Positions 1 through 8,129 of a stretch of DNA of 64,000 nt are shown here, piece by piece (the first letter of the stretch is position 1; every line of letters starts with the position of its first letter). The notes beneath the pieces were generated by a model that saw nothing but the letters and a program-made list of their open reading frames with translations, did no database searches and had not been told where the DNA came from. This DNA is from Rothia mucilaginosa (GTDB lineage Bacteria > Actinomycetota > Actinomycetes > Actinomycetales > Micrococcaceae), in contig NZ_JVSP01000014.1 in assembly GCF_001061665.1 (NCBI RefSeq), positions 62,001 to 126,000 of the forward strand, read 5' to 3'. The translations under genes and the position numbers were made by a program.

Positions 1-434
1 GTGCGGCTTGCCGTATCTTCATCCGTGGACTCGCTATACACGACGCTATCAATTGCGCCGATGGGGCAGATCCTCGACCCGCGAACGGGGGTGTGCTGCT
101 CAATACCTTCAGAAGAAATCTTCATGTACGTGGCATTGACGCTCCACAGGTAGAACAAGAGGAAAGCAGTCATGAGTATGGATGCAATGTCTACAAATGA
201 GTTAGTCCCGGGGCCATTGAGCGACAAAAAATAGCAGATAATCGGGAAACCCGGGAAAAAGACAATAATGTACGCCAGCAGCGTTTGCGTACGACTAATG
301 TAGATTCCTTCACGCTTTTTCTTCTCGTCACGGCGCCGATTAACGATGTAGGTGGCCAGGGTGAAAAGCGTGAAAATAGTCGTGATGATGGAGCACGCAC
401 CCCAAAAGGTAATAGCAAATTCTTGAGACATCAT
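1..434 (-). CDS. Membrane protein of unknown function, 3' end beyond the window
   Basis: The reading frame is open from an ATG-ATG pair (434-432 and 431-429) to the left edge, giving at least 144 codons. It begins MMSQEFAITFWGACSII and shows about three hydrophobic segments: residues 8-32, 55-75 (AYIIVFFPGFPIICYFL) and 84-103 (DIASILMTAFLLFYLW). Between the first two is a basic stretch (NRRRDEKKKR), which suggests a cytoplasmic loop. The C-terminal part that is visible looks soluble. An in-frame TAA directly precedes the first ATG, and a GAAGGAG ribosome site lies about 10 bases upstream, so the start is well fixed. I do not recognise the family. A 26-codon reading frame ends right at this start and may be cotranslated with it. 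Confidence 0.75.
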   Translation of the reverse strand, partial: MMSQEFAITFWGACSIITTIFTLFTLATYIVNRRRDEKKKREGIYISRTQTLLAYIIVFFPGFPIICYFLSLNGPGTNSFVDIASILMTAFLLFYLWSVNATYMKISSEGIEQHTPVRGSRICPIGAIDSVVYSESTDEDTASR

Positions 435-515
435 TTAGCTATTCACTCCTTCAGCCGAGTTGGAGTCGGCGATGGTAGCAGAGTACGCTTCTCTGCTTAC
501 TTCAGCTGTGCTCAT
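435..515 (-). CDS. Candidate 26-residue upstream ORF, stop abutting the next start
   Basis: The ORF starts with ATG at 515-513, about 8 bases after an AAGGACG ribosome site, and encodes MSTAEVSREAYSATIADSNS followed by AEGVNS. Its TAA stop (437-435) touches the ATG-ATG start of the downstream membrane protein (TAAATGATG), the arrangement typical of translational coupling. It has no hydrophobic stretch and no recognisable domain. It is probably a leader ORF or a small cytosolic protein; chance is also possible at this length. Confidence 0.4.
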   Translation of the reverse strand: MSTAEVSREAYSATIADSNSAEGVNS

Positions 516-942
516 GGTATGTACGTCCTTGTGCGGTGGTTGGTGAATCGCGCCGGGGTGAGGCGGCGGGTACATCCTTAGCCTATCGCACCGTATCTGA
601 CCAGAAAGTTAACTGAGTGCAAGGCTCGGGTGAAGACTGGGCGACCATTCGTCAGAAGGGCCGGCTCAGCGGCGAATCGGCCCCCGTCGGCGCACGAAAT
701 TCACCCCGCAAAACGCTAGAATCCGGGCCGTACGCGGCGTGTTGACAAACTAATATTTCAGCAAAAATCCCGCCGGAAAAACGCGGACTAGCCCACATGC
801 CCTAAGCCTCAACTAGAAGGTGCACTCTGTACGCAAAAACTTTAACGTTTAACCTCTAGAATAAGAAAAGGTTCAAGGCGCGGCCGCACGCCGTACCAAC
901 ACCGCTCACTCTGCAGAAACACCAACCTTGAAAGGTACAATC
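516..942. other. Intergenic region, divergent promoters expected
   Basis: This 427-bp stretch separates divergently read genes and holds no convincing ORF. A TTGACA hexamer lies at 742-747 and a TAGAAT hexamer at 857-862, but they are not spaced as one promoter. The stretch from about 740 to 870 is more AT-rich than its surroundings. No operator or RNA structure was recognised. Confidence 0.4.
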
Positions 943-1158
943 ATGACCTCCAAGAAGTCCGCACGGCTTACCCGCCGCGCAGCCCTGGCCGCCGCCGGTG
1001 CTGGCGCAGCAACCGCCCTCGGTGCGCTGCTCACCCCCGCGCAGGCCTACTACAACCGACCCACCGTCCGTTACCGCCCGGCCTTCCGCTACACCTACCG
1101 TTACAACCGTTACGGCCGTCGTGAGCGCGTCATCATCGTTGATAACGGCGGTAACTAA
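943..1158 (+). CDS. Small exported Tyr/Arg-rich protein (71 aa)
   Basis: ATG 943 is chosen over the in-frame TTG at 928 because a GAAAGG ribosome site (930-935) fits ATG 943. The protein opens with a twin-arginine-like signal (LTRRAAL, then an Ala/Gly-rich hydrophobic core) and a good signal peptidase site after AQA. The predicted mature part is only 36 residues, with 7 Tyr and 9 Arg in an alternating pattern (FRYTYRYNRYGRR), ending in a hydrophobic VIIV and DNGGN. It is therefore strongly cationic and aromatic. No family is recognised. A hairpin terminator follows at 1206-1235, so it is probably a single-gene transcript. A role at the cell surface, as a cationic peptide or a wall-bound protein, is inference only. 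Confidence 0.7.
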   Translation: MTSKKSARLTRRAALAAAGAGAATALGALLTPAQAYYNRPTVRYRPAFRYTYRYNRYGRRERVIIVDNGGN

Positions 1159-1205
1159 ACCAAACGCCCGACCGGGTTATCCTCGTGTTCGGAACATATA
1201 CTAGG

Positions 1206-1235
1206 AGGCGGTGCCACACACTCGTGGCGCCGCCT
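1206..1235 (+). terminator. Hairpin terminator after the small exported protein
   Basis: AGGCGGTGCCAC (1206-1217) pairs with GTGGCGCCGCCT (1224-1235) around a 6-base loop with one mismatch, followed by a short T run. Confidence 0.7.
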
Positions 1236-1295
1236 TTGGCGTATCGTGCCGTACCCGTCGCGCGGTCCGCCCATCACCACGGATAGAGAGAACCC

Positions 1296-2048
1296 ATGAA
1301 TACGATCAAGCCCCTCACCCGCCGATCCGCCCTCGGCCTGCTCGCAGCAACCGGCGGCGCAACCCTCCTCGCAGCCTGCGGTGCTCAGCCGCAGGCAACC
1401 AGCGGCTCTGCGTCTGCATCCGGTAGCGCATCTGCTTCCGCATCGGCATCCAAGACCGCACGCACCGACTACTCCGGCGTTGCAACCCTCGACGGCTACA
1501 CCTCCAAGCCTGCTGACTACCAGCCTGGAACTCGCACCGAGCCCTCTAAGAACGCGCCCGTGCCCGTGAAGCCCGCCGTTGCCAACGAGAACAGCGTGGA
1601 AGGCCTCTACCAGTCCATCGCGTTCTTCGGTGCCGCCATTGAGTACTACATGCGTACCGGTAAGACCGAGCCCCTGCGTGAATGTGCGGTTGACAACTCC
1701 GAGCTGAAGAACATGCTCGAACCCGAAGAAGGCACCCTGGGTGCTGGTTTGCAGCAGGGCAAGATTTGGATGCAGGACCCGTCCGCCACCATCACCATGC
1801 TTACCGCACAGCCCGAGCGTGATGGCGACGCCTACGACTGGGATATCCGCCTGACCATGGACACCGGCGAGTTCATCGCAAGCAAGGACCGTGTGGAGAA
1901 CGCTACCTCCGATTCGGACCGTAAGAACGATGTGGAGCGCACCCTGCACGGCGTGTACGAGAACGGTGCGTGGAAGCTGACCGGCATGCGCACTTCCTCT
2001 TCCTCTTCGTCTTCTTCCTCTGCTTCCGCTTCGGCTTCTGACTCCTAA
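1296..2048 (+). CDS. Tat/Sec lipoprotein, DUF6318-like
   Basis: The protein has 250 residues. The N-terminus (LTRRSALGLLAATGGA) has a twin-arginine pair, and LLAACG is a clear lipobox, so it should be lipid-anchored on the outer face of the membrane. A low-complexity Ser/Ala linker (SASASGSASASASAS) follows. The globular part begins near residue 55 with the pattern YQPGTRTEPSKNAPVPVKP, then an EGLYQSIAFFGAAIEYYMRTG helix. This resembles the DUF6318 lipoproteins of actinobacteria, which fits by memory of the pattern and not by a search. The C-terminus is a run of about ten serines followed by ASASASDS. The function is unknown. It stands alone between terminators at 1206-1235 and 2089-2128. Confidence 0.75.
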   Translation: MNTIKPLTRRSALGLLAATGGATLLAACGAQPQATSGSASASGSASASASASKTARTDYSGVATLDGYTSKPADYQPGTRTEPSKNAPVPVKPAVANENSVEGLYQSIAFFGAAIEYYMRTGKTEPLRECAVDNSELKNMLEPEEGTLGAGLQQGKIWMQDPSATITMLTAQPERDGDAYDWDIRLTMDTGEFIASKDRVENATSDSDRKNDVERTLHGVYENGAWKLTGMRTSSSSSSSSSASASASDS

Positions 2049-2060
2049 AACTCAAGGGCC

Positions 2061-2128
2061 TAGAAGCGTATAGCTTCTACATCTAAAAGGCGCCCGCCCC
2101 GTGGCTGAAAAACCACGAGGCGGGCGCC
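2061..2128. terminator. Double hairpin, bidirectional terminator
   Basis: A small hairpin (TAGAAGC/GCTTCTA, 2061-2079) precedes a strong one at 2089-2128: GGCGCCCGCC and CGTGG arms pair with CCACG and GGCGGGCGCC. It lies between convergent genes and closely matches the hairpin at 5817-5857 that follows lacZ. Confidence 0.85.
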
Positions 2129-2163
2129 TCTCTCATGTGGTGAAGGACCTACCCTGCTTTTAC

Positions 2164-2630
2164 CTATGCAGAAGCAAGCTTCTCCTCAAGCTCCTTCACA
2201 ATCTTCGCGTGTTCCTTCTCAGAGATAGAAACCTTGAAGAAGAATGCGAGGAACGAGCACACAATAATGGCCAGCGGCACATAGAAAGCAGCCGTGTTGA
2301 ACGTCTGAATGTTCTGCGCGGTGAGGCTATTAGGATCTGCACCGTTAGTCATAGCGGCAGCAACAGCAACCACACCCACGATGCTGTTAGAGAGAGCACC
2401 AGCGATCTTGTCGAGCATCGGACGGACGGACAGGGTAACTGCCTCGTTGCGCTGACCGGTCTTCAGCTGGCCGTACTCAATGGAGTCGGTCAGCGCCAAG
2501 ATAGCGGTCATCTGAATGAAGGTGTTCGGGGTGTAGAACAGGACCAGTGCCACGTAGACCAGAGCCAAGTTCTGCGGGAAAAGAATGAACAGAATGTAGG
2601 CAACAATCATCACGCCTTTCGGCATCCTTA
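2164..2630 (-). pseudogene. C-terminal remnant of a GPH-family (LacS/MelB-like) sugar permease
   Basis: The recognisable protein begins around KGVMIVAYILFILFPQN and runs through LFYTPNTFIQMTAILALTDS and IEYGQLKTGQRNEAVTLSVR to EKLASA, about 155 residues. The motif DSIEYGQLK, the TLSVRP segment and the DKIAGALSN segment are hallmarks of the last four helices of glycoside-pentoside-hexuronide:cation symporters, which are normally about 450-500 residues. Roughly the first two thirds, including helices I-VIII, are absent. The frame stays open upstream to 2715, but that part (SFVRWKTCLPSSRIHLCL) is the reverse complement of the lacZ start region and not permease. The gene is therefore a truncated, non-functional lactose/galactoside transporter that once stood divergent to lacZ. 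Confidence 0.85.
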
Positions 2631-2669
2631 AAGGGACCAAACAAAGATGTATACGAGAGGAAGGAAGAC

Positions 2670-5600
2670 ATGTCTTCCACCGAACAAACGACTCCCGTAG
2701 TCTCCTCCCAGTCACCCTCAGCAGCGTGGCTTGATGACCCCACTGTGTACGCTGTCAACAGGGAGGCAGCGCACTCCGACCATCACTCCTCGAACCCCCA
2801 GCAGAGCCTCAACGGCACGTGGGCTGTCCGCACTGCATGGGCCTCAGAAATTGACGTCACCACCGCAGAATTCGCCGCCCCCGCCCTCGACGAAAGCGAC
2901 TACCAGAGCATCCCCGTCCCCGCCACCCTGGAAACTGAAGGACTCTGGTGCCCCGCCTACGTCAACATCCAGATGCCCTGGGACGGCCACGAAAACCCCG
3001 AAGCTCCTCACATCCCCGAGAAGAACCACGTAGCCCTCTACCGCAAGCACTTCACCCTGGAGAGCGACCTCAAGAAGATGCTGAGCGAATCGGGCCGCAT
3101 CGCGCTCGCCTTCGAAGGCTTCGCAACCGCAATTTACGTGTGGGTTGACGGCACCTTCGTCGGTTACGCAGAAGACGGTTACACCACCACCACCTTCGAC
3201 ATCACCGATATCGTCAGCAAGGACGCAGAAGGCAACCACACCCTGACCGTCGCATGCTACGAATACTCGAGTGCTTCATGGCTGGAAGGCCAGGACTCGT
3301 GGCGTTTCCACGGCCTCTTCCGCGCCGTGAACCTGGTAGCCCGCCCCGCAGTCAGCATCGCCTCCCTCACCGTTGAAGCAGACTACGACGCACCCACCGG
3401 CGAAGCACACCTGGACGCTCTCGTCACCCTCAACGGTGAAGAAATCAAGGCGTACACCCTGCAGGCCAGCGTCCTTGACGGCACCCAGGTCATCTGGTCT
3501 GGTACCGTCGCCGCTGAAGACGCATCCGTGCGCATCTCCTCCGACGCCCTTAAAGGTATCGCTCCCTGGTCGGCCGAATCGCCCTCTCTCTACACTCTGA
3601 CGGTGGACCTGCTCCACGACGGCAAGACCGTAGAATCTACCAGCCAGCGCGTCGGATTCCGTCGCTTCCGCATCGAGAACGGAATCATGACCCTCAACGG
3701 TCACCGAGTCCTCTTCAAGGGTGTCAACCGCCACGAGTTCCACCCGCGTACCGGCCGCGTCCTGACCGTTGAAGACATGACTTCAGAGATTCTCTTCTGC
3801 AAGCAGCACAACATCAACGCTATCCGCACCAGCCACTACCCCAACGATTCACGCTTCTACGCCCTGGCCGACGAATACGGTATCTACCTGGTTGACGAAG
3901 CAAACCTGGAAACTCACGGCTCCTGGTGCACCCCCGGTGACATCCCCACCCCCGAGACCACGATCCCCGGCTCCCGCATGGAATGGGAAGGCGCCTGCGT
4001 TGACCGCGTAGAATCCATGATTCGCCGCGACTACAACCACCCCTCCGTAGTAATCTGGTCGCTCGGTAACGAAGCATACGGCGGCGAAGTATTCCGCTCC
4101 ATGTACCGCCGAGTCCACGAACTGGACCCCAATCGCCCCGTACACTACGAAGGCATCACCTGGCACCGCGAATTTGATGACGTCACCGACATCGAATCCG
4201 GTATGTACACCCACGCTGACGTCGTCGAAAAGTACTTGTCGAACAACCCCCAGAAGCCCTTCATCATGTGCGAATACATGCACGCAATGGGCAACTCGGT
4301 CGGCGCTATCGACGAATACGTCGCACTGGAACGCTACCCCCACTACCAGGGCGGTTTCATCTGGGACATGATTGACCAGGCACTCTGGCACCCCGGTGAG
4401 AGCGAAGGCGCCCCCGAATACCTCGCCTACGGTGGCGCATTCGGCGAACGCCCCTGCGACTACGAATTCTCCGGTGACGGTATCCTCTTCGCCGACCGCA
4501 AGGTAAGCCCCAAGGCCGCTGAAGTGAAGGCAGTGTACTCCAACCTGCGCATCACCCCTGACCAGAAGGGCGTGACGGTCGTCAACGACAACCTCTTCAC
4601 CTCCACCGCAGACTACACCTTCAAGGCTAGCCTGCTGGTCAACGGCGTTCCTCAGTGGCAGGAAGACTACTTCTTCGACGTAGCCCCGGAATCCACCCAC
4701 GAGCTGGCAATTCCCTGGCCCCTGGAAGAATACGCTGCCGACAACGCAGAAGTAACCCTGGACGTCAGCCTCGTGCTCACTGAAGACGCCGCATGGGCTC
4801 CTGCCGGACACGAAATTGCCTTCGGTCAGTACGTCATCCCCGCATCGCAGGCTGAAGCAAACACCGCTGAAGACGCAGCAGATGCGACGGTGACCGTCGG
4901 CCGCTGGAACGTCGGTCTGCGCAACAACCATGCTGAAGTTATTCTGTCCCGCACTCAGGGCGGCATCGTCTCCTGGGTACACAACGGCACCGAGCATGTT
5001 ATTCGCCCCCCGAAGCTCACCACCTTCAGGCCCCTGACCGACAACGACCGCGGCGCCGGACACGGTTTCGAACGCGCCCAGTGGACCGTCGCAGGCCGCT
5101 ACGCCCGTTGCGCTAATGTTGCTGTCGAGCAGCCCAGCGATGACAGCGTGGCAGTGACCTACACCTACGAGCTGGCAACCCCCGCTCACACCGCTGTTAC
5201 GGTCCGCTACGAAGCACAGAGCACCGGCAACGTGCTAGTAACCATCGACTACCCCGGCGAGAAGGACGCACCGTCCCTGCCCGCATTCGGTCTGGAATGG
5301 GCACTGCCCGGCGAGTTCTCGCACCTGCGTTACTACGGCCTCGGCCCCGGCGACTCCTACCCCGACCGTTGCAGCGGTGTCCACCTGGGCGTGTGGGAAA
5401 GCACCCCCGAGCAGGACTACGCACCGTACCTGGTACCTCAGGAAAGCGGTAACCACATGGGTGTCCGTTGGGCTGAAGTAACGAACGACAGCAACCACGG
5501 CTTCCGTGTCCGCCAGCTGCAGACTGCCGGTGAGGGCCTGCACGTATCGCTCCTGCCCTACTCCTCCTACCAGATTGAGGAAGCTTCCTACCAGTGGGAG

Positions 5601-5750
5601 CTGCCCGAAAACAACCGCACCTACCTGCGTATCCTGGCAGGTCAGCTCGGCGTTGGTGGAGATGACTCGTGGGGTTCGCCGGTACACAGCCAGTACCACA
5701 TCGATGCAACCGAGCCGCTGCACATGGATATTGCGCTAGAAATTATCTAA
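2670..5750 (+). CDS. lacZ: Beta-galactosidase, glycoside hydrolase family 2
   Basis: The protein has 1026 residues, close to the 1023 of E. coli LacZ, so it appears full length. It hydrolyses lactose and other beta-galactosides in the cytoplasm. The GH2 order is visible: sugar-binding jelly roll (LETEGLWCPAYVNIQMPW), immunoglobulin-like domain, TIM barrel, and C-terminal domain 5. The acid/base is Glu468 in VIWSLGNEAYGG and the nucleophile is Glu535 in FIMCEYMHAMGNSVG. A GAGGAAGG ribosome site precedes ATG 2670. No signal peptide is present. Its usual partner, a GPH permease read in the opposite direction, is reduced to a 3' fragment whose break lies only about 40 bp upstream of the lacZ start. 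The original promoter may therefore be lost or replaced. Confidence 0.97.
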   Translation: MSSTEQTTPVVSSQSPSAAWLDDPTVYAVNREAAHSDHHSSNPQQSLNGTWAVRTAWASEIDVTTAEFAAPALDESDYQSIPVPATLETEGLWCPAYVNIQMPWDGHENPEAPHIPEKNHVALYRKHFTLESDLKKMLSESGRIALAFEGFATAIYVWVDGTFVGYAEDGYTTTTFDITDIVSKDAEGNHTLTVACYEYSSASWLEGQDSWRFHGLFRAVNLVARPAVSIASLTVEADYDAPTGEAHLDALVTLNGEEIKAYTLQASVLDGTQVIWSGTVAAEDASVRISSDALKGIAPWSAESPSLYTLTVDLLHDGKTVESTSQRVGFRRFRIENGIMTLNGHRVLFKGVNRHEFHPRTGRVLTVEDMTSEILFCKQHNINAIRTSHYPNDSRFYALADEYGIYLVDEANLETHGSWCTPGDIPTPETTIPGSRMEWEGACVDRVESMIRRDYNHPSVVIWSLGNEAYGGEVFRSMYRRVHELDPNRPVHYEGITWHREFDDVTDIESGMYTHADVVEKYLSNNPQKPFIMCEYMHAMGNSVGAIDEYVALERYPHYQGGFIWDMIDQALWHPGESEGAPEYLAYGGAFGERPCDYEFSGDGILFADRKVSPKAAEVKAVYSNLRITPDQKGVTVVNDNLFTSTADYTFKASLLVNGVPQWQEDYFFDVAPESTHELAIPWPLEEYAADNAEVTLDVSLVLTEDAAWAPAGHEIAFGQYVIPASQAEANTAEDAADATVTVGRWNVGLRNNHAEVILSRTQGGIVSWVHNGTEHVIRPPKLTTFRPLTDNDRGAGHGFERAQWTVAGRYARCANVAVEQPSDDSVAVTYTYELATPAHTAVTVRYEAQSTGNVLVTIDYPGEKDAPSLPAFGLEWALPGEFSHLRYYGLGPGDSYPDRCSGVHLGVWESTPEQDYAPYLVPQESGNHMGVRWAEVTNDSNHGFRVRQLQTAGEGLHVSLLPYSSYQIEEASYQWELPENNRTYLRILAGQLGVGGDDSWGSPVHSQYHIDATEPLHMDIALEII

Positions 5751-5816
5751 CGCAACGCTCTGCACAGTAGCAGTAGACGCCTACCTTCGTGTAGCGTCCA
5801 CAGCTCTCTAGAAAAG

Positions 5817-5857
5817 AGGCGCCCGCCTCGTGGGTTCAAGCCACGAGGCGGGCGCCT
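5817..5857. terminator. Bidirectional hairpin terminator after lacZ
   Basis: AGGCGCCCGCCTCGTGG pairs with CCACGAGGCGGGCGCCT, a perfect 17-bp stem followed by TTTCTC. It sits between convergent lacZ and the M13 peptidase gene and is a near copy of the hairpin at 2089-2128. Confidence 0.9.
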
Positions 5858-5897
5858 TTCTCATATACGCAATAAAGCATATACCCTTATCGGGCTG

Positions 5898-7880
5898 CTA
5901 CCAGATGCGCACGCGCTCCTCCGGAGCCAGGTACAGTGCATCGCCCTCAGAGACACCAAACGCCTCATAGAACTCATCAATATTGCGCATTACACCGTTC
6001 ACACGGAACTCATCCGGCGAATGCGGATCCACCGAAATCATCACCTCAGCATGCTGCGGGCGGGACTTCGTGCACCAGCCGCGAGCATTCGAGAAGAAGA
6101 AACGCTGAATACCGGTCATACCGTCAATCACCGGCGCATCAGCCAGCGACTCAATGCCCTGCTTCTTCAGAGCCAGACGGTACGCCTTCAACGCAATCGA
6201 CATGCCCGACAGGTCGCCAATGTTCTCGCCCAGAGTCAGCTCACCGTTCACGTGGAACTTCGGGTCCAGACCCACCGGAACGTACGCGTTGTACTGCTCC
6301 ACCAGTGCGGAGGTGCGCTCCTTGAACTTCGCGTAATCCTCCTCAGTCCACCAGCTCTCCAGCTTTCCGTCACCGTCATAGCGGGAACCCTGATCGTCAA
6401 AACCGTGACCAATCTCGTGGCCAATAATCATGCCGATATTGCCGTAGTTCGCCGCATCGTCAGCATCCGGGTTGAAGTACGGCGGCTGCAGAATAGCTGC
6501 CGGGAACACAATCTCATTCGCCGGCGGCATGTAGTACGCGTTCACGGTCTGCGGAGTCATCAGCCACTCCGACTTGTCCACCGGCTGACCCTTGCGGGCA
6601 ATCAGCCAGTCAGCATCAAACGCACCGGTACGGCGCAGGTTCTCGAACAGGTCACCGGGCACCAGCTCCAGTGCGGAGAAGTCACGCCACTTATCGGGGT
6701 AACCAATCTTGGTGACGAACTTCGACAGCTTCTCCAGCGCCTTCTGGCGGGTTGCCTCGGTCATCCAGTCCAGCGACTCAATAGACTCGCGGTACGCCTC
6801 CAGGAGGTTGCCGACCAGAACCAGCATCTTCTCCTTGTGCGAGGGCGGGAAGTGCACGGCCACGTACTCCTGGCCAATCTCTTCACCCAGAGCCTTCTCG
6901 ACGGCGCCCACGCCGCGCTTCCAGCGCTCACGAATCTGCTGAGTGCCGGAAAGGGTCTTGCCGTAGAAGTTGAAGCTCTCCTGAACCAGCTCGTCGTACA
7001 TGAACGGCGCACGCGAACGCAGAACAGTCCACACAGCCCACAGCTTCCAGCTCATCAGCGGGATGGAGGTGAACAGCTTCGCCGCACCCTCAAAGAAGGA
7101 CGGCTGGCCCACAATAACCTGGCCCAGGGTCTCCGGGTCGGCGCCAAGAGCCAGCAGCCACTGCGAGAACGGGAAGCCGGGGAACTTCTCGTCCAGCTCG
7201 GTCGCCTGGTACGGGTTGTAGGTTGCCTCAGCGTCGCGGTTCTCCACGACGTTCCAGTGCAGGCGAGCCAGCTCCGACTCGTGAGTGAACACCAGCTGAG
7301 CCGCCTGCTCCGGAGTCAGACCGAAGCCCTCAGCCAGACCGGTCAGCTCGAACATGCGGGCAATATGCTCAACGTACGCCGCGCACGCCTGCTCATGCTT
7401 CTCTTCACGGTAGTAGGATTCATCCGGCAGACCCAGACCCGACTGGTACAGGAAGAACGTGTAATTCTTCGGGTCCTTCGGGTCGTTGCTGGTGTACCAG
7501 GCGAACAGCTGCGGCAGACCCGCACGAGACAGCAGTGCCAGGGTCACAGCCAGGTGGGAGGGGGTTGCCGAGTTCAGAATCGGGGCGATTTCCTTCAGCA
7601 GCGGCTCCAGGCCGTCCGCCTCAATCTTCTCAACATCCATGAAGGAGTTGTACAGCGCGCCGATGCGGGACTCAGGCTGCTCCTTCGCGATCTTCTCCAC
7701 CAGCTCACGCACGTGCTTCTCTGCGTTATCGCGGAGGGTGTACAGGCCGCCATCCTTGGGGCGGTCCGCCGGGATTTCGTGGGTTGCTAGCCACTTACCA
7801 TTGACGTGGCGGAAGAAATCGTCGCCCGGCTTGACGGTTTCATCCACCCATTCTTTAGTGATTCCAGAGTTAGTAGTCAT
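5898..7880 (-). CDS. pepO: M13 family zinc endopeptidase (neprilysin/PepO type)
   Basis: The protein has 660 residues, the usual size for bacterial PepO. The zinc site is H488-E-I-G-H in MIIGHEIGHGFDDQG, with the third ligand in the GENIGDLSG segment downstream. The substrate-binding NAYYMPPANEIVFPAAILQPP block and the C-terminal RVNGVMRNIDEFYEAFGV also fit the family. The C-terminal VRIW matches the typical ending. No signal peptide or N-terminal membrane helix is visible, so it is probably a cytoplasmic oligopeptidase that trims imported peptides, unlike the membrane-anchored mammalian members. It stands alone with terminators on both sides. Confidence 0.95.
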   Translation of the reverse strand: MTTNSGITKEWVDETVKPGDDFFRHVNGKWLATHEIPADRPKDGGLYTLRDNAEKHVRELVEKIAKEQPESRIGALYNSFMDVEKIEADGLEPLLKEIAPILNSATPSHLAVTLALLSRAGLPQLFAWYTSNDPKDPKNYTFFLYQSGLGLPDESYYREEKHEQACAAYVEHIARMFELTGLAEGFGLTPEQAAQLVFTHESELARLHWNVVENRDAEATYNPYQATELDEKFPGFPFSQWLLALGADPETLGQVIVGQPSFFEGAAKLFTSIPLMSWKLWAVWTVLRSRAPFMYDELVQESFNFYGKTLSGTQQIRERWKRGVGAVEKALGEEIGQEYVAVHFPPSHKEKMLVLVGNLLEAYRESIESLDWMTEATRQKALEKLSKFVTKIGYPDKWRDFSALELVPGDLFENLRRTGAFDADWLIARKGQPVDKSEWLMTPQTVNAYYMPPANEIVFPAAILQPPYFNPDADDAANYGNIGMIIGHEIGHGFDDQGSRYDGDGKLESWWTEEDYAKFKERTSALVEQYNAYVPVGLDPKFHVNGELTLGENIGDLSGMSIALKAYRLALKKQGIESLADAPVIDGMTGIQRFFFSNARGWCTKSRPQHAEVMISVDPHSPDEFRVNGVMRNIDEFYEAFGVSEGDALYLAPEERVRIW

Positions 7881-8038
7881 GGTTCCATTCTATGTTCTTA
7901 CGCCCCCAAGCCACAGGATGCCCGGCACGGCACCCAGATGCTGGCTCACCGGTACAGGCGCTTCTCAGGGGCATTTTGCCGCTCCTCAGCGGGCTACGCG
8001 GGTGGCAGAGAAGGCGGTAGCCCCTTCAGGATGCAGAA

Positions 8039-8076
8039 AACCCGCCCGCACGGTCACACAACCGTACAGGCGGGTT
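8039..8076 (-). terminator. Terminator of the MFS carrier gene
   Basis: AACCCGCC (8039-8046) pairs with GGCGGGTT (8069-8076), with an inner ACGGT/ACCGT stem. It lies just after the stop of the minus-strand gene. Confidence 0.75.
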
Positions 8077-8129
8077 AACATCTACCCCCGAACTGTTAAG
8101 TAGTTCAGGAAAGAAGAAGCACTATTCGC

